Positions 1 through 6,124 of a stretch of DNA of 6,947 bases are shown one piece after another. Under the pieces are notes generated by a model. That model had not been told where the DNA came from. It saw nothing but the letters and a program-made list of their open reading frames with translations, and made no database searches. Position 1 is the first letter of the stretch. Every line of letters starts with the position of its first letter. The position numbers and the translations under genes were made by a program. Source of the DNA: Xanthobacteraceae bacterium (lineage in GTDB: Bacteria; Pseudomonadota; Alphaproteobacteria; Rhizobiales; Xanthobacteraceae); contig JASHRY010000357.1 of the NCBI GenBank assembly GCA_030037105.1, positions 1 to 6,947 of the forward strand, written 5' to 3'.

Positions 1-888
1 GTCGATGCCGCGGATTTCGAAAATTTGCGCGCCGCCATGGGCAAGCTCCGCCTCAACGACGCGAGCTTTTCCTACGAGATGGAGACCTCGGCCGCGCTCG
101 GCCTCGGCTTCCGCTGCGGCTTCCTCGGCCTTCTGCACCTCGAAATCATCCAGGAGCGGCTCGCGCGCGAATTCAATCTCGACCTTATCGCCACCGCGCC
201 ATCGGTCATCTACAAGATCAAATTGACCGACGGGAAGGAGATCGACATCCACAACCCTGTCGACATGCCGGACCCGGTCAGGATCAAGGAGATCGCGGAG
301 CCGTGGATCCGCGCCACCATCCTCACCCCGGACGACTATCTCGGCAGCGTCTTGAAACTCTGCCAGGACCGTCGCGGCAACCAGGTCGAGCTGACCTATG
401 TCGGCAGCCGCGCGCTGGTGAAATATGATCTGCCGCTCAACGAGGTCGTGTTCGACTTTTATGACCGCCTGAAGTCGGTGTCGAAGGGCTACGCCTCGTT
501 CGATTATCAGCTCACCGATTACCGGCCGGCCGACCTCGTCAAGATGCAGATATTGGTCAACGGCGAGCCGGTCGATGCGCTCGCCATGCTGGTGCATCGG
601 ACGCGCGCCGAGAGCCGCGGCCGCGCCATGGTCGAGAAACTGAAGGAGCTCATTCCGCCGCACATGTTCCAGGTGCCAATCCAGGCGGCGATCGGCAGCA
701 AGATCATCGCGCGCGAGACCGTGCGCGCGTTCAGGAAGGACGTTACCGCCAAGTGCTACGGCGGCGACGTGTCGCGCAAGCGCAAGCTCCTGGAGAAGCA
801 GAAGGAGGGCAAGAAGCGCATGCGCCAATTCGGCAAGGTCGACATCCCGCAGGAAGCGTTCATCGCCGCGCTCAAGGTGGATGTGTGA
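1..888 (+). CDS. lepA: Elongation factor 4 (LepA), C-terminal half, 5'-truncated by window edge
   Basis: LepA/EF4 is a ribosome-associated translational GTPase of the cytoplasm, linked to back-translocation and to ribosome assembly and initiation. The frame is open from base 1 and gives 295 residues, against about 600 for the full protein. The GTPase domain and domain II therefore lie upstream of the window. The ATG at 25 is internal and is not the true start. Residues about 31-50 carry the LepA hallmark [14 protein letters not shown] in the EF-G domain III-like region. An EF-G domain V-like fold follows. The last ~105 residues (from about 191) are the LepA-specific C-terminal domain, with [20 protein letters not shown], then [32 protein letters not shown] and the terminal [15 protein letters not shown]. 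No frameshift or missing block is visible. It ends in TGA at 886-888. No convincing T-tailed terminator follows. Confidence 0.97.
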   Translation, partial: VDAADFENLRAAMGKLRLNDASFSYEMETSAALGLGFRCGFLGLLHLEIIQERLAREFNLDLIATAPSVIYKIKLTDGKEIDIHNPVDMPDPVRIKEIAEPWIRATILTPDDYLGSVLKLCQDRRGNQVELTYVGSRALVKYDLPLNEVVFDFYDRLKSVSKGYASFDYQLTDYRPADLVKMQILVNGEPVDALAMLVHRTRAESRGRAMVEKLKELIPPHMFQVPIQAAIGSKIIARETVRAFRKDVTAKCYGGDVSRKRKLLEKQKEGKKRMRQFGKVDIPQEAFIAALKVDV

Positions 889-1220
889 GCTTAAACTCCG
901 GCCTTGCATCTTGCCGCCGGTCTCCGTAACACGTTGCGCGATTGAGCGAAGCCATCCAGGCCTCCGAAGCCGAAAACGAAGCGTCCCAGGACATCGCGAG
1001 AGCGCATGAGCACCCTCCGCACGCGGACACCAACTCGAGTCGGCGTTTAATGCCGCCGGTATCGGATTGCGCTCCGACTTCTTGGCGGAGCATGATCTTT
1101 TCGGAGAACCGGTTCCCATCCCCGATCAAGTCGGGGGCAAGCTATTGCCGGATCATGCTCTACTAACGGCAGCGCGCCGAGGCCATGAAGCCGCTGGAGC
1201 AATTCGGCTAAACTTCCCAT
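889..1220. other. Intergenic gap between lepA and the DUF488 gene
   Basis: These 332 bases hold no supportable gene. I see no tRNA or small-RNA signature. Short open frames exist on both strands (for example 942-1166 plus and 872-1129 minus), but they lack ribosome binding sites. The plus one reads straight through the palindromic repeat at 1088-1160, giving the MIFSENRFP-type string typical of spurious ORFs over such repeats. Just before the repeat, GCTCCG (1071-1076) and CGGAGC (1086-1091) form a further 6-bp inverted repeat. The only promoter-like string near the next gene is TAAACT at 1209-1214, with no matching -35. Confidence 0.7.
1088..1160. repeat. REP-like palindromic intergenic element of rhizobial type
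   Basis: The element is bounded by perfect 10-bp inverted repeats, GAGCATGATC (1088-1097) and GATCATGCTC (1151-1160). Inside are a perfect 10-bp palindrome GAACCGGTTC (1106-1115) and a hairpin with CCCCGA (1120-1125) pairing with TCGGGG (1131-1136) around a 5-base loop. The left half, GCATGATCTTTTCGGAGAAC and onward, resembles from memory a family of short dispersed palindromes common in intergenic regions of Bradyrhizobium and other Rhizobiales. The structure is read directly; the family assignment is recollection. With arms in both orientations it can fold as DNA or RNA and may act as a transcript-end stabiliser or weak bidirectional terminator downstream of lepA, though no T-tract follows it. 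Confidence 0.75.
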
Positions 1221-1829
1221 ATGCCGCGCTTCGACCTCTTCACCATCGGCCATTCCAACATTCAAGCCGAACGTTTCGTGGCGATGCTGCAAGGCGCCGG
1301 CGTGAACGCAATCGCCGACGTGCGCTCGGTACCGGCCTCGCGCTTCTTCCCATGGTTCTCGAAAAAGAATCTGGCGGCAGCCCTCGCCGCGGCGGGCATC
1401 GCCTATACGGCGATGGGCGAGACGCTCGGCGGCCGGCCGCGCGACGACAATCTCTATCGCGACGGCGTCGCCGATTACGAGGCGATGGCGTTGCAGCCGG
1501 AATTCCAGGCTGGCCTCGACCAATTGACGGACGAAGCGTCGCGCTCGCGTCTCTGCCTCATGTGCGCGGAACGCGAGCCGCTCGATTGCCATCGCTGCCT
1601 TTTGGTGGCGCGCAAGCTGGCGGAACGCGGCCTCGCCATCGGTCATATTCTGCATGACGGCACGATCGAGCCGCACCGCGCGACCGAGCAGCGGTTACTG
1701 GAATTGAGCGGAACCGCCGGCCTATTCGCGGCTGGACAGGGCGAGCGACTCCCGGCAGCGTATCGTTGCCGTGCCCGCGCCGTCGCGTTTCGGATCAAAC
1801 CAAGCCAAGCTGAAGCGGCGCAGGTATAA
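1221..1829 (+). CDS. DUF488-family protein
   Basis: This 202-residue protein belongs to the DUF488 family (Pfam PF04343), small cytoplasmic proteins of unknown biochemical function. The family pattern is complete: TIGHSN at 8-13, DVRSVPASR at 33-41, ETLGGRP at 67-73, a Y-containing helix before EF (about 86-95), LCLMCAE at 111-117, and CHR at 123-125, with GHILHDG at 141-147. The conserved Cys/His set (C115, C123, H124) suggests a metal or catalytic site, but that is inference. The region after about residue 160 is a variable, basic, alanine-rich tail. The start at 1221 places TIGHSN near the N-terminus as is usual in the family, yet no Shine-Dalgarno sequence lies just upstream. Its stop is 9 bp before mepA, so the two may share a transcript. 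Confidence 0.9.
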   Translation: MPRFDLFTIGHSNIQAERFVAMLQGAGVNAIADVRSVPASRFFPWFSKKNLAAALAAAGIAYTAMGETLGGRPRDDNLYRDGVADYEAMALQPEFQAGLDQLTDEASRSRLCLMCAEREPLDCHRCLLVARKLAERGLAIGHILHDGTIEPHRATEQRLLELSGTAGLFAAGQGERLPAAYRCRARAVAFRIKPSQAEAAQV

Positions 1830-1838
1830 TGAGAATCG

Positions 1839-2786
1839 ATGATGTCCGTGCCTTTGCGCTTACTCCTTATCATGCTGCTCATGGGCACCGGTCCGGCGCT
1901 GGCGCAGAGTCCCAGCATGCTCGATCCGACGCCGCCCGGCACGCTCAATCCGACGCCGCTGCCGCCGCTTGAACATCCCGACGCGCCGAACACGCCGGCC
2001 AAGGAACTGTTCGCGCGCAAGACCAAACCCCTGCCCGGCCCGACGCGCTCGATCGGCTCCTACGCCGACGGCTGCCTCGCCGGCGCGGTCGCGTTGCCGG
2101 TCAGCGGCCCGGCGTGGCAGGTGATGCGGCTGTCGCGCAACCGCAATTGGGGCAATCCGAAGCTGATCGCGTTCGTGGAGCGCTTTGCCAGAAATGCCAA
2201 GAAAGTCGGCTGGAACGGCCTTTTGGTCGGCGACTTGTCGCAGCCGCGCGGCGGGCCGGCGCTCAGCGGCCATGCCAGCCACCAGATCGGGCTCGACGTC
2301 GATATTTGGTTCATGCCGATGCCAGACCACGTGCTGTCGCGCGCGGAGCGCGAGTTCACCCCGGCGGTCAACATGGTCGCGCCGGACGGCCTCGGCGTCG
2401 ACCGCAAAGTGTGGACGCCGACCCGCACCGCGCTCATCCGCACCGCGGCGCAGGATCCGGCGGTGGCGCGCATCTTCGTCAACGCGGCGATCAAGAAGGA
2501 GTTGTGCAGCGAGGCCGGGTCGGATCGGGCGTGGCTGGCGAAAGTGCGACCGTGGTGGGGCCACTCCGAGCATTTCCATGTCCGCCTCAATTGTCCGGCC
2601 GGCAGCCGCGAGTGCAAGTCGCAACCGCCGGTGCCGCCGGGCGACGGTTGCGGACACGCGCTCGACTTCTGGTTCAAGGAATCCGTGCTGCACCCCAAGC
2701 CGCCGCTGATACCGCCGAAGCCGAGGCGGCCGCTGACGCTGGCGGGTTTGCCGGCGGCGTGCCGCGCCGTGGTGAAGGCGCCTTAA
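1839..2786 (+). CDS. mepA: Penicillin-insensitive murein endopeptidase (secreted, M74/LAS zinc peptidase)
   Basis: MepA cleaves D-alanyl-meso-diaminopimelyl cross-links of peptidoglycan in the periplasm without being blocked by beta-lactams. The 315-residue product begins with a signal peptide (hydrophobic 5-20, likely cut after ALA at 21-23 or next to it), followed by a proline-rich linker (about 24-55) that is longer than in E. coli. The zinc-site motifs are intact: GHASHQIGLDVDIW at 144-157 supplies H145, H148 and D155, and GHSEHFH at 241-247 supplies H242, H245 and H247. These match E. coli H110, H113, D120, H206, H209 and H211. Six cysteines (79, 223, 252, 259, 271, 308) align with the six that form three disulfides in E. 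coli MepA, which fits export. The C-terminus is proline-rich. Two ATGs stand in tandem (1839, 1842), with GAGAA at 1831-1835 as a weak binding site. Confidence 0.95.
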   Translation: MMSVPLRLLLIMLLMGTGPALAQSPSMLDPTPPGTLNPTPLPPLEHPDAPNTPAKELFARKTKPLPGPTRSIGSYADGCLAGAVALPVSGPAWQVMRLSRNRNWGNPKLIAFVERFARNAKKVGWNGLLVGDLSQPRGGPALSGHASHQIGLDVDIWFMPMPDHVLSRAEREFTPAVNMVAPDGLGVDRKVWTPTRTALIRTAAQDPAVARIFVNAAIKKELCSEAGSDRAWLAKVRPWWGHSEHFHVRLNCPAGSRECKSQPPVPPGDGCGHALDFWFKESVLHPKPPLIPPKPRRPLTLAGLPAACRAVVKAP

Positions 2787-2797
2787 GCCGGCCGGCG

Positions 2798-3376
2798 TCA
2801 AAGTGCGGTCAGACCGAAGAGCGCGCGTTGCACGAGGGCGGCGAGCACCGTCAGCGCCGCCGCGAAGCCGACGATGATTGCGGCGTAGGACTGCGACTTC
2901 TGCGCCGGCGACGTGGTCAGCCGCGGCAAGCCCTTCGCCAGGATATGGACGCCGTAAAGTCCGGCGAGTTCGAGGAAACGCAAGCCGGGCAGCAACAGAA
3001 AAATTCCGGCGAGCCACACCGGCGTGAAGGAATAGGCCGCGAGCTTGAGCGCGCCGGCAAAATTTCGCTGCGCTCCGAACAGCGGCGCCAGTGTCCCGAT
3101 CAGCAACGCCACGAGCAGGACTTTGGCGAACGCCGCCACGTAGCCGAAGATCGCCCCCAACACGCCGGCGAATAGCGGCGTGCGCACCACGCCCGCTGCA
3201 GGCACGACCGCGCCAATGAGGCAGCCGCCGATGAAGCTCGCCAGCGCCGGGATCAGCGCCAGGATCGCGACATAGGCCGTCAACAAATCAGTCGCGTCGG
3301 CGGGCTCCTCGGCGATGCGCATCCAGGCGGCGGACGGATCGGCGATCAGCTCCTTGGCGCGCAAAAACGCGTTCAC
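2798..3376 (-). CDS. Yip1-family multi-spanning membrane protein
   Basis: The 192-residue protein has five likely membrane segments (about 31-54, 68-97, 108-128, 130-148 and 162-187) after a short amphipathic start, MNAFLRAKELIADPSAAW. This start is typical of bacterial Yip1-domain proteins (Pfam PF04893), where a leading helix with a W precedes the first span. The conserved F-AGALKLAAYSFTPVWLAGIF stretch near 105-125 also fits. Bacterial members sit in the inner membrane and have no established function. The GTG start at 3376 overlaps the TGA of the upstream GMC oxidoreductase gene in a GTGA, so translational coupling is likely. AAAGG lies about ten bases upstream on this strand. The stop is 11 bp from the stop of mepA, which runs the other way, and no clear terminator hairpin fits in that gap. 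Confidence 0.85.
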   Translation of the reverse strand: MNAFLRAKELIADPSAAWMRIAEEPADATDLLTAYVAILALIPALASFIGGCLIGAVVPAAGVVRTPLFAGVLGAIFGYVAAFAKVLLVALLIGTLAPLFGAQRNFAGALKLAAYSFTPVWLAGIFLLLPGLRFLELAGLYGVHILAKGLPRLTTSPAQKSQSYAAIIVGFAAALTVLAALVQRALFGLTAL

Positions 3377-5013
3377 GCCGCCCGACCTTTGGCGTCGGCG
3401 CGGATCAATGCCGCGCCTTTTTCGGCGATCATCATGGTCGGGGCGTTGGTGTTGCCGGAGGTGATCGTCGGCATCACCGAAGCGTCGACGACGCGCAGCC
3501 GCTCGACGCCGGCAACCCGCAGATGGTCGTCGACCACCATCAAGGGGTCGCTCGGCAGGCCCATCTTCGCGGTGCCGACCGGATGAAAGATAGTAGTGCC
3601 GATGTCGCCCGCGGCTTTCACCAAAGCCTGCTCGTCGTCGTCGCGCGCGTCCGCGCCCGGCAGATATTCCTGCGGATGGAAAGCCGCGAGCGCCGGCTGC
3701 GCCACGATGCGCCGGGTCAGCCGGATGGCGCTAACGGCAATGCGGCGGTCCGCGTCCGTGGACAGGTAATTGGGCTTGATGACCGGCGCCTCGGAGGGAA
3801 CGCGCGAGCGCAGCCGAACGTATCCGCGGCTCGTCGGCTGCAGATTGGCGACGCTTGCCGTGAACGCCGGGAATTTGTGCAGCGGCTCGCCGAAGCGATC
3901 GACCGAGAGCGGCTGGATGTGGAACTGGAGGTTGGCGCGCTCCTGGTCGGGACCTGAGCGGGTGAACAGGCCGAGCTGCGACGGCGCCATGGTCAGCGGG
4001 CCGCGCCGGAATAACGCATATTCGGCGAGCATCAAGGCGAGGCCGAACGGCGCGTGGTAGCGTTCGTTGAGCGTGGCGATGCCCTCGACCTTGTAGATCA
4101 GGCGCAGTTGCAGGTGATCCTGCAGGTTGGCGCCGACGCCCGGCCGGTCGGCGACGACCGCGATGCCGTGCTCGTTGAGATGCTGCGCCGGCCCGACGCC
4201 GGACAGCAGCATGATTTGCGCCGACCCGATCGAGCCGGCGGCAAGGATGACCTCGCCGCGACAGCGCGCCGTCCGCGCTTGGCCGTTCTGGCGCCAGCGC
4301 ACGCCCACGGCGCGCCGGCCGTCGAACACCACGCTCTCGACCAGGCAGCGGGTCTCCAGCCGCAAATTGGCGCGCCGCAGCGCCGGCTTGAGGAACGCGG
4401 TCGCCGACGACCAGCGCCGGCCGCGCTTCTGGTTCACATGAAAGGCGCAGCAGCCTTCGTTGTCTCCGGTGTTGAAATCGACGACGGACTTGATGTCGGC
4501 CTGCTCGGCGGCGCGACGGAACGCGTCGAGCAGGTCCCAATGCACGCGCGGCGCCTCGATGCGCAATTCGCCGCCGGCACCATGCGCATCGCTCTCGCCC
4601 AGGAAGTGATTTTCGTGCCGCTTGAAATAAGGCAACACGTCATTCCAGCCCCAGCCGACCAGCCCGAGCTGGCGCCAATGATCGTAGTCGGCCGCCTGCC
4701 CGCGCATATAGATCATGGCGTTGATCGCCGAGGAGCCGCCGATCACCTTGCCGCGCGGATAGCCGAGGCTGCGGCCGTTGAGACCCGCTTCCGGCTCGGT
4801 CTTGAAGCACCAGTCCGAGCGCGGATTGCCGATCGCGAACAGATAGCCGACGGGAATGTGGAACCAGATCCAATTGTCGCGGCCGCCCGCTTCGAGAATC
4901 AGCACGCGGTTCGCGGCCTCGGCCGAGAGCCGATTGGCGAGCAGGCAGCCGGCCGAGCCGGCGCCAACGACGATGTAATCATACTCGCCCGCAATCGCCT
5001 CTGCCGCGGCCAT
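3373..5013 (-). CDS. GMC-family FAD-dependent oxidoreductase (choline/alcohol dehydrogenase-like)
   Basis: A flavoprotein of the glucose-methanol-choline family, oxidising an alcohol group with FAD as cofactor. It is most like the choline dehydrogenase/AlkJ-type bacterial enzymes; the substrate cannot be named from sequence. From the ATG at 5013 it has 546 residues. The Rossmann motif VVGAGSAGC is at about 15-23, with LILEAGG at 38-44. GMC signature 1 (GKVIGGSSAINAMIYMRG) falls near residue 90, and signature 2 (GSIGSAQIMLLSGVGP) near 260-275. The C-terminal catalytic block FHPVGTAKMG supplies His477, and SGNTNAP supplies Asn521, giving the His-Asn pair seen in choline oxidase. There is no signal peptide. 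An in-frame GTG at 5025 would add four residues, but it has no ribosome binding site, whereas GGGGTGGAGG lies just ahead of the ATG. The gene is followed, with overlap, by the Yip1 gene. Confidence 0.93.
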   Translation of the reverse strand: MAAAEAIAGEYDYIVVGAGSAGCLLANRLSAEAANRVLILEAGGRDNWIWFHIPVGYLFAIGNPRSDWCFKTEPEAGLNGRSLGYPRGKVIGGSSAINAMIYMRGQAADYDHWRQLGLVGWGWNDVLPYFKRHENHFLGESDAHGAGGELRIEAPRVHWDLLDAFRRAAEQADIKSVVDFNTGDNEGCCAFHVNQKRGRRWSSATAFLKPALRRANLRLETRCLVESVVFDGRRAVGVRWRQNGQARTARCRGEVILAAGSIGSAQIMLLSGVGPAQHLNEHGIAVVADRPGVGANLQDHLQLRLIYKVEGIATLNERYHAPFGLALMLAEYALFRRGPLTMAPSQLGLFTRSGPDQERANLQFHIQPLSVDRFGEPLHKFPAFTASVANLQPTSRGYVRLRSRVPSEAPVIKPNYLSTDADRRIAVSAIRLTRRIVAQPALAAFHPQEYLPGADARDDDEQALVKAAGDIGTTIFHPVGTAKMGLPSDPLMVVDDHLRVAGVERLRVVDASVMPTITSGNTNAPTMMIAEKGAALIRADAKGRAA

Positions 5014-5072
5014 CCTCCACCCCACGAGATCGCGCCGGTCGCGCCCAAAACGCCGACGTCCGTCAACCCTTT

Positions 5073-5101
5073 TTCATATCCTTTGCATGACAGCATGTCA
5101 C
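5073..5101 (-). promoter_or_regulatory. Candidate sigma70-type promoter for the GMC-Yip1 unit, with overlapping dyad
   Basis: Read on the minus strand, GTGACA (5101-5096) matches TTGACA at five of six bases, and TATGAA (5078-5073) matches TATAAT at four of six, with exactly 17 bases between them. The start would fall near 5066, about 50 bases before the ATG. A dyad TGACA-GCA-TGTCA (5088-5100) covers the -35 and could be an operator. This is a consensus match by eye; alphaproteobacterial promoters often differ from it. Confidence 0.4.
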
Positions 5102-5142
5102 GATCGTCGGCGACACGCGGCGGTCCAGCGACGACACCCGGC

Positions 5143-5184
5143 TTTACTGAGGACCGCGGGCGTTGCTATTCTCCGTATACGACG
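5143..5184 (+). promoter_or_regulatory. Candidate modA promoter with extended -10 and weak ModE-like dyad
   Basis: TTTACT (5143-5148) and TATTCT (5167-5172), each matching four of six consensus bases, are 18 bases apart. TGC directly before the -10 makes it an extended -10. A 24-base segment at 5161-5184 begins CGTTGCTAT and ends GTATACGACG, a loose inverted arrangement like the operator of molybdate-responsive ModE at other modA promoters. The two halves match only partly, so ModE binding is an inference from position and layout. Confidence 0.4.
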
Positions 5185-5210
5185 GGCGGCACGCCGCGCG
5201 CGTGCCGCCC
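5184..5210 (+). repeat. Perfect 11-bp inverted repeat (hairpin) in the modA leader
   Basis: GGGCGGCACGC (5184-5194) pairs perfectly with GCGTGCCGCCC (5200-5210) around the 5-base loop CGCGC. No T-run follows, so it is not a canonical intrinsic terminator for the plus strand. It lies just after the predicted modA start point, so it would form the 5' end of the mod transcript. It could stabilise the message or take part in control. Confidence 0.7.
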
Positions 5211-5251
5211 AAGCTTGGAACGACGGTTCCGACGAGGTCGTGTCATTTCAT

Positions 5252-5283
5252 GTTCGCGTTGACGCCCGCGCGGCTGCGCGAAC
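5252..5283 (+). repeat. 7-bp inverted repeat upstream of the modA ribosome binding site
   Basis: GTTCGCG (5252-5258) is the reverse complement of CGCGAAC (5277-5283), with an 18-base spacer. It ends 13 bases before the GGAG ribosome binding site of modA, so an RNA stem here would sit close to the initiation region. A role is not shown by the sequence. Confidence 0.45.
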
Positions 5284-5296
5284 GACCGAATCCATT

Positions 5297-5300
5297 GGAG
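5297..5300 (+). promoter_or_regulatory. Ribosome binding site of modA
   Basis: GGAG seven bases before the GTG at 5308 fixes that GTG as the modA start. No other in-frame start precedes the signal peptide with comparable support. Confidence 0.75.
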
Positions 5301-5307
5301 AACCGTC

Positions 5308-6099
5308 GTGCCCGGACGAAGACTCATCCTCGCATTTATCGCCGCCGCCGTCGCCATTGCGGCCGCGCCGCCGACGGCGCACACGCAGGAAAAGTCGATC
5401 ATCGTTTTCGCCGCCGCCTCGATGAAGAATGCGCTCGATGAGGCCAATGACGCGTTCACCAAGAAGAGCAGCGTCAAGGTTCTCGCCAGCTATGCCGCAA
5501 GCTCCTCGCTGATGAAGCAAATCGAGCAAGGCGCTCCCGCCGACGTGTATGTGTCCGCCGATCTGAAATGGATGGACTACGGCGCGCAAAAGAAGCTCGT
5601 GCGCAACGACACGCGCGTCAACCTGCTCGGCAATCGGCTCGTCCTTATCGCGTCCAAGGATTCCAAGATCGGCACCGTGACGATCGGGCCGGGCTTCGAT
5701 CTCGCCAAGCTTGCCGGCGACGGGCGCATCGCCGTCGGCGACGTCCGCGCCGTCCCGGCCGGGCTTTACGCCAAGGCCGCCCTGGAAAAGCTCGGCGCCT
5801 GGGCGGCCGCGGAACCGAAATTGGCGATGGCGGAGAACGTGCGCGCCGCACTCATCCTGGTGGCGCGCGGCGAGGCCCCGCTCGGCATCGTCTATGAGAC
5901 CGACGCCAGGATCGAGCCGAACGTGAAAATCGTCGGCGTGTTTCCCGAGGACTCGCATCCGCCGATCGTGTATCCGGTGGCTTTGACGGCGGGAGCGAAA
6001 CCCGCCGCGGCGCAATATCTCGCCTTCCTGCGCACGCCGGCCGCAAAAGCGATATTCGAGTCCTACGGCTTCACCTTTCTGATAAAACCGACGCCGTAA
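5308..6099 (+). CDS. modA: Molybdate ABC transporter, periplasmic substrate-binding protein
   Basis: ModA captures molybdate (and tungstate) in the periplasm and delivers it to the ModB permease. The 263-residue product has a signal peptide: RR at 4-5, a hydrophobic Ala/Ile core at 7-20, and probable cleavage near AHTQ at 24-27. The mature protein opens with IIVFAAASMKNALDE (31-45), the ModA N-terminal motif, whose Ser38 corresponds to an oxyanion ligand. YAASSSLMKQIEQGAPADVYVSAD (62-85) supplies the second Ser. GDVRAVPAGLYAKAAL (144-159) and PLGIVYETDA (191-200, Tyr197) match the remaining ligand segments of E. coli ModA. The length is normal for the family. The start is GTG, fixed by the GGAG seven bases upstream. 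It is the first gene of modABC, 25 bp ahead of modB. Confidence 0.97.
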   Translation: MPGRRLILAFIAAAVAIAAAPPTAHTQEKSIIVFAAASMKNALDEANDAFTKKSSVKVLASYAASSSLMKQIEQGAPADVYVSADLKWMDYGAQKKLVRNDTRVNLLGNRLVLIASKDSKIGTVTIGPGFDLAKLAGDGRIAVGDVRAVPAGLYAKAALEKLGAWAAAEPKLAMAENVRAALILVARGEAPLGIVYETDARIEPNVKIVGVFPEDSHPPIVYPVALTAGAKPAAAQYLAFLRTPAAKAIFESYGFTFLIKPTP

Positions 6100-6117
6100 G
6101 CGCTCGCGCATGAGCGC
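6100..6117 (+). repeat. Small hairpin in the modA-modB gap
   Basis: GCGCTC (6100-6105) pairs with GAGCGC (6112-6117) around a 6-base loop, starting directly after the modA stop codon. A stem here could protect the 3' end of a modA message or space modB initiation, as binding proteins are often needed in excess over the permease. With only six pairs in GC-rich DNA, chance is a real alternative. Confidence 0.4.
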
Positions 6118-6124
6118 ATGATGA

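Noticed and set aside
889..930. Possible terminator after lepA (CCGGC/GCCGG around 900-923)
   Set aside because: The arms are only five bases with a 13-base loop and no T-run follows, so it does not qualify as an intrinsic terminator.
942..1166. Small open frame in the lepA-DUF488 gap
   Set aside because: No ribosome binding site, and its C-terminal part is a translation of the palindromic repeat, a well-known source of false small genes in rhizobial genomes.
1860..3017. 385-residue open frame on the minus strand across mepA and the end of the Yip1 gene
   Set aside because: It is extremely Arg-rich, antisense to the clear MepA zinc motifs, and crosses a convergent gene junction; a high-GC shadow.
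2114..3175. 353-residue open frame on the plus strand overlapping mepA and continuing antisense to the Yip1 gene
   Set aside because: It is out of frame with mepA, with low-complexity Arg/Ala/Gly content and no domain.
4054..5262. 402-residue open frame on the plus strand opposite the GMC oxidoreductase
   Set aside because: It is antisense to a gene with full GMC motifs, is rich in Ala/Arg/Asp/Pro as expected of a mirrored high-GC frame, has no recognisable domain, and runs through the divergent promoter region.
5184..5300. Molybdenum-cofactor riboswitch in the modA leader
   Set aside because: Stems are present, but I could not match the conserved elements of that RNA class by eye, so only the inverted repeats are reported.
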